Assembly (NCBI RefSeq): GCF_030067815.1
Contig: NZ_CP125968.1
Span: 1,418,001 to 1,482,000, forward strand
From: Sporosarcina thermotolerans
GTDB taxonomy: Bacteria; Bacillota; Bacilli; Bacillales_A; Planococcaceae
Reading direction: 5' to 3'
Length of the DNA stretch: 64,000 nt
The notes beneath the pieces are model-generated. The model made no database searches and was not told the origin of the DNA. It saw only the letters and a program-made list of their open reading frames with translations. Of this stretch, positions 39,089 through 47,505 are shown piece by piece; positions within the stretch are counted from its first letter, which is position 1; the number at the start of each line of letters is the position of its first letter. A program made the translations under genes and the position numbers.

Positions 39089-39165
39089 ACGGGGCGATTT
39101 TTTAATATGCGTCTCTTTTTTTTTTTCTTTACTGAAGCGGCAGTTTAGTTGCACAAGCAGGTATT
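39087..39165. repeat. Repeat C, diverged copy
   Basis: AAACGGGGCGATTTTTTAAT then a T11 run and ACTGAAGCGGCAGTTTAGTT GCACAAG. The region to 39314 has no gene. Confidence 0.5.
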
Positions 39166-39314
39166 ACTAAGTGGGATGCCGAATGATTAATTAAATGAGC
39201 ACTTTTTGAAGAGAAAGAGGTATTGAACGAGGAAAAACTAAAGAAAAAAATGAATTATTGGAATGTTTTAGGCCGTGTGTGGAAGTGGCTTGTCTTAAGA
39301 GAGGAGATGAAAAA

Positions 39315-39839
39315 ATGATTGAATTACGAAAGATAACAGGGGATAACATAGATGAAGTAATAGCGCTTGATGTTGAAGAAAACCAGAAAGAATTTATATT
39401 AGAAACTACTAACCTTAGATGCTTCGCAGACGCTCATATGTTGAACACAGATGGTATACCAGCTTCTCCATTAGCTATTTATGCGAATGATACGATGGTT
39501 GGATTTTTGATGTATATTTATGATACGACGGATCATGAATCATTTCAAAATGAAGTATTTTACGGGAAGAAGACCTATTTCATTTGGCATTTTATGATTG
39601 ATAAGAGTTATCAGAGGAAAGGATATGGCAAACTTGCCTTTGAAAAAATGTTGGCGGATATTGAAACTATGCCTTATGGGGAAGCAGAAAATGTAGATCT
39701 CTTTTATCATAAAAGTAATGTCATAGCTAAAGAATTATACGCTTCATTAGGTTTTGTAGAAACAGGCATCATTCAGGATAATTCGGTGCATGCGATTAGA
39801 AATTTAGATGGGAAAATAACAGAAGCCGTAGTAGAATAG
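39315..39839 (+). CDS. GNAT-family N-acetyltransferase (spermidine/diamine type)
   Basis: 174 residues from ATG 39315 (GAGGAG upstream). Acetyl-CoA-dependent. The acetyl-CoA loop is WHFMIDKSYQRKGYGKLAFE (Q/RxxGxG/A seen as QRKGYG), and the catalytic-side strand is LFYHKSNVIAKELYASLGFV. Start MIELRKITGDNIDEVIALDV resembles PaiA/BltD-like diamine acetyltransferases. Substrate not proven. Confidence 0.88.
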   Translation: MIELRKITGDNIDEVIALDVEENQKEFILETTNLRCFADAHMLNTDGIPASPLAIYANDTMVGFLMYIYDTTDHESFQNEVFYGKKTYFIWHFMIDKSYQRKGYGKLAFEKMLADIETMPYGEAENVDLFYHKSNVIAKELYASLGFVETGIIQDNSVHAIRNLDGKITEAVVE

Positions 39840-40155
39840 GATCTCTCGGAAATAAATGAAAGCTATCAACGTTTTGACCCATAATAAACACAAATATCCA
39901 GAAGGAAAAACCGATTTTTTTAACTCTGTCTTAGTAAAATATAATATTTATACCGCAATCGAATAGATAATGCATTAACTATCAATCGGAAAGCGATGAA
40001 CTATCTGTTTATGGTTGTTAACTACTCTCTATATTGATAAGCCCCCCTATCGATATTCAACTCGAAAAGTTACCAGAGCAAATCAAAAAGAAGAAGGAGT
40101 AAGTCCGAGGTCACTGAAAAACGGAATTTTTTTAGTGGGTAAGCAGTGCCATTTA

Positions 40156-40202
40156 AAAAGACGATTTCTCATTCCATTTTGAATGGGAAATCGTCTTTTT
40201 TA
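40156..40202. terminator. Strong bidirectional hairpin
   Basis: AAAAGACGATTTCTCATTCC and GAATGGGAAATCGTCTTTTT pair almost fully (18 bp). It lies between the GNAT gene and the transposase relic and could end both. 39840-40155 holds no gene. Confidence 0.8.
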
Positions 40203-40230
40203 TCTATGTACTCCGAAATTCCCTCGTTAT

Positions 40231-40734
40231 TTAACTCATTGATTTCAATATTCTTTTCAAATTTACGGTGAAAATTGGCATGGTACCTTGCATTTCCATG
40301 CCAATTAGACCCGAGGATTTTGCAACATCATACCCGTGTCTGTGTTTTAATTCGCTATTTTTCGCCTCTATTTTATATCGTTCTTTCGATTTTTCTTTAA
40401 AATACTCGCTTTCTTGAAATTCGATCTGTTCGGTATGTACATTGGATTTAATACTTACCGAATAACTCTTACTTTTAGCTCCTTCTTTATAACACCCTTC
40501 TTTAAACGGACAGTGTTTACATTTTTCCACATCAAAATAATAGGTGTCCGTTTGATTAACGGCGACCCCTTTTTTACCTTGTCGAGCTTTCCTTATAGAC
40601 TTCAACAATAGATATTTGAACATACGAATAGGGTCGATGGCATTTCGACCGTTATCATGGCAATATTTGTCCTTAAGTTCGTCATACACAAATGAAAAGT
40701 CAATCAACTCATTAATTTTTCGCAATAGCCCCAA
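40231..40734 (-). pseudogene. IS1182-family transposase with large internal deletion
   Basis: The first about 48 residues (INELIDFSFVYDELKDKYCH, GRNAIDPIRMFKYLLLKSI) are the N terminus of an IS1182/IS1380-like transposase. They are fused to its C-terminal part (YYFDVEKCKHCPFKEGCYKE, KSKERYKIEAKNSELKHRHG and FTVNLKRILKSM), with roughly 250 residues of the DDE core missing. 167 residues remain of about 450-480. The element is therefore dead, and the deletion is in frame. Terminal inverted repeats were not located. Confidence 0.8.
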
Positions 40735-40769
40735 TGCTTGAATATGTTGTTATCTGATGGATTTGCCTA

Positions 40770-41372
40770 CTATGAAACACTAATCTCTCTTTTACTTAAT
40801 TTCTTAAATGCAGAGTAACCCTGATCGGACTTAATAAAACTTAATATTTTATCGGCACATTCGGTTGGACTCAACTTTTCCGTATTTACTTCAAGATCAT
40901 ATTCATTATAGGAATATACTCTGTCGAACTGGGAATGTGCTAGTCCAATTAATCGATCTCCCCTACTCTGCTCTCTTCTTGTGAGTTCTTCTTTTGAGCA
41001 TCGTACGCCTACAAACAATATAGGATGATCAACAAGTAAATCATAAAAATCATTAAACGACTTGTCATTTGCGATTATGGTATCTACTATTACATTAAAA
41101 CCTAGTTCTGATAACAATTTAATTGTCGAATGGTACACTGAGAATATGGAATCATCAACTATTTGTGAGACAACTTGATGATCTATTCTTCTTGGAGGTT
41201 CATCTGGAAATTTGTTATTAACAAAATCATTGTAATTATTAAAAAAATCGTCAATTGATAAATGATAAAAAGGAATCTCTTTCTGATTTATCAGTTCAGT
41301 CGATATGGAGGTCTTTCCAGAACTTGACGTTCCGTTCAAAAACACAATGAGTCCTTGCTTCACATGAATCAC
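40770..41372 (-). CDS. Chloramphenicol phosphotransferase-like P-loop kinase
   Basis: 200-residue P-loop kinase of the CPT family. Walker A FLNGTSSSGKTSIS, the acceptor-site acid IDDFFNNY, VIVDTIIANDKSFNDF, and FVGVRCSKEELTRREQSRGD followed by VNTEKLSPTECADKILSFIK. Family members phosphorylate chloramphenicol or unknown alcohols with ATP. Homology alone does not prove resistance. The start is either GTG 41372 or GTG 41363; AAGGGTG lies just upstream. A solitary gene next to a dead IS, so probably acquired. Confidence 0.8.
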   Translation of the reverse strand: MIHVKQGLIVFLNGTSSSGKTSISTELINQKEIPFYHLSIDDFFNNYNDFVNNKFPDEPPRRIDHQVVSQIVDDSIFSVYHSTIKLLSELGFNVIVDTIIANDKSFNDFYDLLVDHPILFVGVRCSKEELTRREQSRGDRLIGLAHSQFDRVYSYNEYDLEVNTEKLSPTECADKILSFIKSDQGYSAFKKLSKREISVS

Positions 41373-41839
41373 CCTTATCTATAAGATTTGCGTTTCATTC
41401 AGACAACCTTATTTTAACAAATTTCATTAGATTATCCAACTGATAAAATATTCGAGGAACGTTTCAACTATCCTGCCAGATAGCTTAATGCATTTTGGGA
41501 GGAATGCCCTCACATGGTATTTTCAGAAAAATTTTGTGCGGAGCGAAGAAGGGTAAACTCTGCCGTAACATCAGAAACCAATTCATTCGGCAATGGGTAT
41601 ACCTAATTAAAAGCATTACAAGCCCCGTAGAGCATAATAAAAGAGCCGCCCTTTATCGGAAGCCACTCAAAAAGTAAAGCTTTTTGAAAGCATCGAAGAT
41701 TTTCATCAACATACAGAAAATAAAAGAAGCTAATAACCTATATGTAGTAGGCGATTAGCTTCTTTTTCACTTTAATCGGACTTTTTCAGTGCCCTCGTAA
41801 ATCCCTCTTCTTTTTTCAAATCTACTTGTTTTACATTCC
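41373..41839. other. Spacer with terminator
   Basis: No gene recognised. A hairpin GAAGCTAAT ... ATTAGCTTC (41728-41762) with T5 is present. Short ORFs here have no ribosome site and no protein-like composition. Confidence 0.5.
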
Positions 41840-43038
41840 CTATGCATAGGAATGTAGTCCTGCAATTACAAGATTAACAAAGATCTGGTTGAACAAAATA
41901 AGACCGAAGCCGATGATTGCCATCCAAGCAGTTCTTTCTCCTTCCCAGCCGTTTCCAATCCTTAAATGTAACATTGCAGCATAAAATAAGAAGGTGATCA
42001 ATGCCCAAACTTCTTTTGGATCCCAACCCCAGAATCGGCTCCAAGCATATTGTGCCCATATCATTGCGAAGATTAGGCCGCCAAGTGTGAACAAAGGAAA
42101 ACCAATTACGACTGCTCGGTAGGATATCTCATCCATTGTACCAGCATTCACTTTATGAGTAAGGGGTTTGAGTAGAGCGATGACTTTTCGTTTCGTAAGG
42201 AGACGTATCAGTATATAAAGCACAGTTCCTACGAGAAAAGACCATATTATTGTATTCAATTGGTGTGCATCAATTGAGTTGGGAATCTCTATCAGTCCAT
42301 TTTTTTGATCGACGACCTTGTAAGAATTAGCATCAACTGATTGGACAACTTTAGAATCTTTAGGAACGATAATAGTCGGTAATTTATAGTTGGAAACATC
42401 AATCTTTGATTCATAATTTTCAAATTGGAGATTTTTATTATAAGCCATCGCACCGAATGTACTTGTCGTTGCAATGAAACCGACCACTACAACCAAAAAA
42501 TACATGACAAGCTCCAAAAAGAATGTATTCTTGCTCTTTTGGGCAGGATTAACTGTTTTTAAAAGATAGATAATACCTGAAACAAAGGCAATTGATAACA
42601 CTGCACTGGAAAAGGCTACTGTAAGTACATGAATTGCTAACCAATTACTTTGTAACGCTGGTATAAGAGGCGTGATTTCTTTCGAAAATGCATTAGCATA
42701 GCCCAGAATTATGAGTACAATCGGAAGGGCGAAGAGTCCAATTACACTTTGACGATATAAATAATACATAATCAGGGAACTTCCAACGAGCATAATGGCG
42801 AAGAACGTCAAGAATTCATACAAGTTGCTGACTGGGGCATGTCCAGCAACGGCCATCTTGATATAAAATAGATGATTTGCAAAATAAAACCTGCCGATGT
42901 AAATGTTATTCCGAGTCTTGAAAAAAAACTTCTCTTCGAACCTACTGATAAGCCCAAAGGTATAATTGCTATTAAGTAGATAAAAAATGAAATATATAAT
43001 GCTGTATTACTTAAACTGACTAATGAACTTGTAGACAT
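41840..43038 (-). CDS. Cytochrome c biogenesis protein CcsB/ResC-like (frameshifted)
   Basis: Heme-handling membrane subunit of the System II cytochrome c synthase. The WWD heme-binding segment is clear: WAQYAWSRFWGWDPKEVWAL, and about eight helices are predicted. The N-terminal part MSTSSLVSLSNTALYISFFI to FISRW is in one frame and MAVAGHAPVSNLYEFLTFFA onward in another; one or two bases near 42855 join them (RW..AVAGHAPVSN). Start at ATG 43038 behind AAGGAGTGG; restored length about 399, as for ResC. The partner ResB is not beside it. Confidence 0.88.
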
Positions 43039-43221
43039 GATGCCACTCCTTGTAGTACCTATTTTTTCGATGTCCTTAATATAGTAAACTGCAAAATTAT
43101 TCAGAAACACCAGTTTAGTCCAGTATAGCATTACATATAAGGTATGGAACACGAATTCCGACAATTTAATGACTTCCTCATAGTGATAATGTTTTATGGT
43201 AATATCAAGGGAATTGTAACA

Positions 43222-43357
43222 GGTCCTGTGCAGCAAACTATTCAATAAATTCACTACAAATGTATAAAAATTCAAAAAACAGCCATTTTATATGCGGTGG
43301 GAATGAATTTTTATACAAATTGGTTGAATTATCATGAATGTTTCTTGCACAGGTACC
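43222..43357. repeat. MITE-like repeat D, copy 2 (136 bp)
   Basis: GGTCCTGTGCAGCAAACTAT ... GAATGTTTCTTGCACAGGTA CC. It has the same ends as the copy at 31492 but a different centre with AAAAATTCA / TGAATTTTT complementarity. It lies right before a duplicated LTA-synthase 3' end. Confidence 0.75.
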
Positions 43358-43364
43358 TTTACAA

Positions 43365-43497
43365 TTTGAAAAAAGAAGTGGATTATAAATTGGAGCTTTC
43401 CGATAAAGTCGTGAATGGCGACTTATTGAGATTTTATACACCGAAAGGGTATACTCCTGTCGATCCTTCTCAGTATAACTACACTAAAGACGAATGA
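43365..43497 (+). pseudogene. 3' fragment of an LTA synthase gene (duplicate)
   Basis: Encodes LKKEVDYKLELSDKVVNGDL, LRFYTPKGYTPVDPSQYNYT and KDE, the same C terminus as the gene ending at 31418, without any upstream part. The following terminator is also duplicated. Confidence 0.85.
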
Positions 43498-43509
43498 TCT
43501 ATCCCAGTA

Positions 43510-43555
43510 GAAAAAGCATGTTCTCTCCAGGCAGAGAGGACATGCTTCTTTTTTG
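43510..43555 (+). terminator. Duplicate LTA-synthase terminator
   Basis: AAAGCATGTTCTCTCC and GGAGAGGACATGCTT-like arms (GAGAGGACATGCTTC) with T6. Confidence 0.75.
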
Positions 43556-43622
43556 CATCAACACAATCAGAACCCATCACTCTATTCCGTTTAGTCAAAG
43601 ATAAGCTACGATTTATTTATCG

Positions 43623-43792
43623 CATAATTTTTTCTACAATAAGCATTTCAGTCTCAATTGTAGCTTCTCCACCTTTAAACTCGTCTTTTCTATTTGGGAA
43701 ATTAAAATCAAGATAAATAATATCTCCTATCTTGATCTCATCGATACCAACGTTATTTCCTTCTAAATCTACAACCTCTAAATCTTCCCCTT
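43623..43792 (-). pseudogene. C-terminal gene fragment
   Basis: Minus-strand frame without start: GEDLEVVDLEGNNVGIDEIK, IGDIIYLDFNFPNRKDEFKG, GEATIETEMLIVEKIMR. It looks like the last 57 residues of a DUF3221/YobA-like secreted protein; assignment is weak. Confidence 0.4.
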
Positions 43793-43807
43793 ATTGGTTT
43801 TCGGAAA

Positions 43808-44341
43808 CTATCCAGCCTTTGTTATAACCAATGCAGCATTATTGTATGAAAATGTCCCATTTACAGAACCTATGGAAACTCGTATAACATCACCTTGATT
43901 TAACATGAATTGGTCTGTTCTTGATAATGTATCGATTTCATTTTTAAAAGCAATGAGAGTTTGATGTGAGAGTAAATAATTTGTGATAGGAGTCCCGTTT
44001 ATAGAGAGCATAAAATCAATTGAGTTCGTTGCTCCTTCAACCTCACTTGCATTAATGATAATTGAAAACGAAATTGCATATACACCTGAGCTATTTATGG
44101 TAATCGAATCATCGGCGGTATTTAACGTTATTCCTTTAGAGGGCCCAGTCGTGTCAAAAAAAACGTTTGCACCACTTGCAGCAGAATAACTAGGATTAGA
44201 ATACAGTGAACCATAAACTGGGGTAATATCCGGGCTAATGCCTGATCCAGGGTCTCCCGGTTGTCCAGATGGATTAGAAAGAGGACCGTTGGAAGCTCTA
44301 AACGGAGGATAGTATCTAATTTTCCATATTTCACATGACAA
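43808..44341 (-). CDS. BclA-like exosporium protein, C1q/TNF-like C-terminal domain
   Basis: 177 residues from TTG 44341 (AAGGAG upstream). N-terminal leader SCEIWKIRYYPPFRASNG, a short Gly/Pro/Ser linker (GPLSNPSGQPGDPGSGISPD) with collagen-like remnants, and a C-terminal jelly-roll of the BclA type: FDTTGPSKGITLNTADDSIT, SGVYAISFSIIINASEVEGA and NQGDVIRVSIGSVNG. In Bacillus such domains trimerise and form the hair-like nap of the exosporium. The leader is shared with the propeller protein at 54510. The collagen stretch is very short, so it may be an abbreviated nap or tip protein. Confidence 0.75.
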   Translation of the reverse strand: MSCEIWKIRYYPPFRASNGPLSNPSGQPGDPGSGISPDITPVYGSLYSNPSYSAASGANVFFDTTGPSKGITLNTADDSITINSSGVYAISFSIIINASEVEGATNSIDFMLSINGTPITNYLLSHQTLIAFKNEIDTLSRTDQFMLNQGDVIRVSIGSVNGTFSYNNAALVITKAG

Positions 44342-44505
44342 ATTTATCAACTCCTTTATCTTCACTATTGGTCGAACTACGCAACTTCCAATTTATCCGT
44401 AATTAAATCACAACATCTTCTCTACTTGTTAAGTAATATTTCTCCTTCGTTTAGCCGCCTGTATTTCAGGTGATAATTAGTTATACGTACGAAAGGAGTG
44501 ACCTT

Positions 44506-44679
44506 TTGAAGATTTTATTAGTTATTGCCAGCATTTCTTTTCCGATTATTATGTTTTATCTACAGAATAAAAATATTAAATTCCGTATTATTTTCAATAT
44601 CACAGCTACTATATCAGCAATTATTTTCGGGAGTATTGCATCAACTTCCAAATTTATTTTTTTTACAAGGATTCAATGA
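44506..44679 (+). pseudogene. Truncated duplicate of the three-helix membrane protein
   Basis: LKILLVIASISFPIIMFYLQ and IIFNITATISAIIFGSIAST match the gene at 28975, then the sequence diverges (SKFIFFTRIQ). The third helix is lost. The upstream 130 bp are also duplicated. Confidence 0.8.
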
Positions 44680-45252
44680 AATACCTCCCTTCTTATGTTT
44701 ACTAATACCATATTTTAATAATCTTTTTTTGCTTGTCTGCTATAAGCTTTTACGCTTTCTTGAGAACCCGATGCCTCACTAAACGTATTAATAAAACGCT
44801 TCGGTGAAAATGCTATAGAGGTATTATAGAAATATCTATTTCTATTAGTATTTTTGATATTAGAATACTACATGATTTACAACGGATGTTTTCTCGTTTT
44901 TACTAGTAACTTACTCAAATTATTAGTATCTGCTTGTACTCTTGTCGATGTGTGTTCAATAATTTATGTTTGAGCAGCATGTTGAAAAAAATGTAGAAGC
45001 CAACCATATCAACATCCGGGAGGTTTACTTGTGCGCTTATATAAACATAATGAATTGTCATAAATGTGTGTTGGACAGGCACCGAATCTCTGAATTGCTG
45101 CAAATGCCTCATCAGACGTTCCTGTCACAGACAGGCGTGATTTATCCGGTCACGACTATTTTAAACGGTTTGCTCAAAAGGCAGAGTAGGTCTAAATCCA
45201 ATCTCATATTTCTTAAGAGCATATTCTAATAAGAAACGATTGGAGGGGAATT
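44680..45252. other. Spacer with repeat relics and sporulation-type -10
   Basis: Contains a block (about 44914-44972) that matches the region upstream of the propeller gene at 47223 (TAGTAACTTACTCAAAT, GCTTGTAC, CTTGTCGATGT) and a diverged repeat D end (TTGGACAGGCACC near 45070). CATATTCTA at 45220-45228 fits a SigK -10 (CATAnnnTA) for the next gene. Confidence 0.45.
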
Positions 45253-45837
45253 ATGTCAGAAAAAAAGGTAATTAGTAGAATAAAGCCTAGTGAGTGTTGT
45301 CCGCCGGTAAAGTACACCGCATTTGATGCTTGTTGTGCTCCGCTACCGACTTCTTCGTGTCTTTGTGACTGTTGTGTTACTCCTATGCAGTCCGTCTTAC
45401 AACAACTTATTGGGCAAACTGTCATTCTTGCCACGATTGCAGACGCACCAAATACACCTCCATTCTTTTTTCTAGTCACAATTACTAACGTGAATGATTT
45501 TTTAGTTACAGTGACAGATGGAGTGTCAATCTATACGGTAAATATTTCTGATGTTATAGGGGTAGGTTTTTTACCACCAGGACCTCCTATTAGCTTGTTG
45601 CCACCTGTTGATTCCGGGTGTGAATGTGATTGTCGTGAACGACCAATGAGACAATTGCTGAATACACTTGTCGGTGCAACAGTGAATATATTGGTAAGTA
45701 ACGGTTCTACTGCAATGAATTTTACCGTGGAACAAACAGGACTTGGTATAGTGTTAGGTACTTTACCAATAGATACAATGAATCCTATATTTGCAATTTC
45801 AACTTGCAAAATTACGGCTGTAGGGCAGGCTCTTTGA
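45253..45837 (+). CDS. Cys-rich spore-surface candidate with two tandem domains
   Basis: 194 residues, ATG behind GGAGGGG. Two related halves: CCVTPMQSVLQQLIGQTVIL plus ATIADA...VTITNVNDFLVTVTDG, and CDCRERPMRQLLNTLVGATV plus NILVSNGSTAMNFTVEQTGL. Each is a Cys-rich head followed by a small beta domain. CC and CxC clusters (ECCPP, DACCAPL, CLCDCC, CECDC) suggest disulfide crosslinking as in spore coat and exosporium proteins. The neighbours are spore-surface genes. No exact family recognised. Confidence 0.6.
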   Translation: MSEKKVISRIKPSECCPPVKYTAFDACCAPLPTSSCLCDCCVTPMQSVLQQLIGQTVILATIADAPNTPPFFFLVTITNVNDFLVTVTDGVSIYTVNISDVIGVGFLPPGPPISLLPPVDSGCECDCRERPMRQLLNTLVGATVNILVSNGSTAMNFTVEQTGLGIVLGTLPIDTMNPIFAISTCKITAVGQAL

Positions 45838-45859
45838 AGTAGGTATGATTCATGAGGTT

Positions 45860-45910
45860 ATGACTACCGGGTTCGTTAGTTTAACAAGACCATCATTTCG
45901 GTAGTCTGTT
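45860..45910 (+). terminator. Terminator after the Cys-rich gene
   Basis: GACTACCG and CGGTAGTC arms with a 29-base loop followed by TGTTTT. A second stem (AGTCAACC / GGTTGGCT, 46049-46076) stands further on and may end the minus-strand gene. Between them nothing else is seen. Confidence 0.6.
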
Positions 45911-46185
45911 TTCCGTCCGAAATATCAAGTGGATTTCATCGATTTATTGTGAAATGATACACCTTCAACAAACGCATCAAAGGCTGGATAGTTTACCAAC
46001 GGTGCTTTAGTTCAAGAAGCAAGGCAGTAATTTAATAAATGAAAAAGTCAACCGTAAATTTCCCGGTTGGCTTTATGCAGTTGCTTGTGGATTTTCGCTA
46101 CTTCTATTTGAATCAAAGTGATAATATCTTCTTTTTTCAATGAGATCCTTACTTGATAGATTTATAATATCAAAAGAAACTCTAT

Positions 46186-47223
46186 TTAAATGATAATGGG
46201 TGTAATTGCGATCCCTCTAGGGTCATTCCCGACAGAAATCGGGGAACCGATGACTGTGTTGGTGGCGGTATTTATTACGGAGACTGTATTATGACCTTCA
46301 TTTGTTACATACGCACGCGTACCATCGGACGTAAACGCAATCCCATAAGGGCCACCCCCAACAGTTATCGGGGAACCGATGACTGTGTTGGTGGCCGTAT
46401 TTATTACGGAGACTGTGACATCACCGGCATTTGCTACATACGCACGCGCACTATCGGGCGTAATCGCAATCCCTACAGGGAAATCCCCAACAATAATCGG
46501 GGGCCCGTTGACTGTGTTGGTGGCCGTATCTATTACGGTGACTGTATTAAAACCGCCAATTGTTACATACACACGTGCACTATCGGGCGTAATTGCGATA
46601 AATTGAGGGGCATTTCCAACAGAAATGGGGAAACCGATGACCGTGTTGGTAGCCGTATTTATTACGGAGACTGTATCATCACCTGCATTTGCTACATAAG
46701 CACGCGTACCATTGGGCGTAATCGCAATCCCTTGAGGGAAATTCCCAACAGAAATCGGGGAACCGATGACCGTGTTGGTGGCCGTATTTATTACGGAGAC
46801 TGTATTATCAAAGCCATTTGTTACATACACACGCGTACCATCGGGCGTAATCGCGATCCCTATAGGGAGATTCCCAACAGAAATCGGGGAACCGATGACT
46901 GTGTTGGTAGCCGTATTTATTACGGAGACTGTATCATCACCGGCATTTGTTACATACGCACGCGCACCATCGGGCGTAATCGCGATACTTTGAGGGGATC
47001 TCCCAACAGAAATCGGGAAACCGATGACCGTGTTGGTAGCCGTATTTATTACCGTGACTGTACCATCATCGTTATTTGCTACATAAGCAAAAGACATAAC
47101 TCGCTGTATTTGACTACTATCTACTGCTTTGAGTGCTTTTGATAATGGAATAACAGCGCATGGCTTGTAATGTTTGCACTTTTTACAACAGCGGCAAGAA
47201 CATTTATTTTTACGTGTACTCAA
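46186..47223 (-). CDS. YVTN-repeat beta-propeller protein with Cys-rich head
   Basis: 345 residues from TTG 47223 (AGAAGGTG upstream); an in-frame TTG at 47265 could add MSKLLVNVKKEGVF. Head: STRKNKCSCRCCKKCKHYKP followed by CAVIP. Then seven 43-residue repeats with the pattern TVSVINTATNTVIGSPISVG and NxPxGIAITPDGTRAYVTN, giving a seven-bladed propeller of the YncE/40-residue YVTN family. The DNA repeats (129 bp) are nearly identical, so copy number may vary by recombination. The head suggests covalent or disulfide anchoring on the spore surface. No signal peptide, as expected for a mother-cell product. Confidence 0.75.
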   Translation of the reverse strand: MSTRKNKCSCRCCKKCKHYKPCAVIPLSKALKAVDSSQIQRVMSFAYVANNDDGTVTVINTATNTVIGFPISVGRSPQSIAITPDGARAYVTNAGDDTVSVINTATNTVIGSPISVGNLPIGIAITPDGTRVYVTNGFDNTVSVINTATNTVIGSPISVGNFPQGIAITPNGTRAYVANAGDDTVSVINTATNTVIGFPISVGNAPQFIAITPDSARVYVTIGGFNTVTVIDTATNTVNGPPIIVGDFPVGIAITPDSARAYVANAGDVTVSVINTATNTVIGSPITVGGGPYGIAFTSDGTRAYVTNEGHNTVSVINTATNTVIGSPISVGNDPRGIAITPIII

Positions 47224-47400
47224 AAAAACACCTTCTTTTTTCACGTTTACTAGTAACTTACTCAAATAATTTGTATTTGCTTGTACGCTTGTCGATGTAT
47301 GTCCAATAATTATTGAAGAGGTGCTTAAATTGAAAGTGCTGCCCAGAAAGTCGATGAAAATGACTTATCCGGACAGCCTTTCTTTCCGTAAAGTGTGTCG

Positions 47401-47467
47401 TTAAGTATATCTTTGTCTCTGGCAAAGATATACTTAATTTTATTTTCAGGACAAGATATACTTAAAA
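47401..47467. repeat. Dispersed hairpin repeat B, copy 3
   Basis: TTAAGTATATCTTTG / CAAAGATATACTTAA arms around TCTCTGG, then TTTTATTTTCAGGACAAGAT and ATACTTAAAA. Nearly identical to copy 2 and again directly before an aldolase gene. Confidence 0.85.
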
Positions 47468-47505
47468 ATAGGTTCAAAATTACTGCAAGGGTGGATGGAT
47501 GATAA

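Noticed and set aside
41495..41677. 60-codon frame in the spacer
   Set aside because: No ribosome site, composition like non-coding DNA.
46291..47142. Long plus-strand open frame of 283 codons
   Set aside because: It is the complement of the seven 129-bp propeller repeats and shows the same 43-residue periodicity with Arg/Ile-rich nonsense; no ribosome site.
46186..47142. Possible CRISPR array
   Set aside because: Regular direct repeats, but they are 129-bp coding repeats without spacers.
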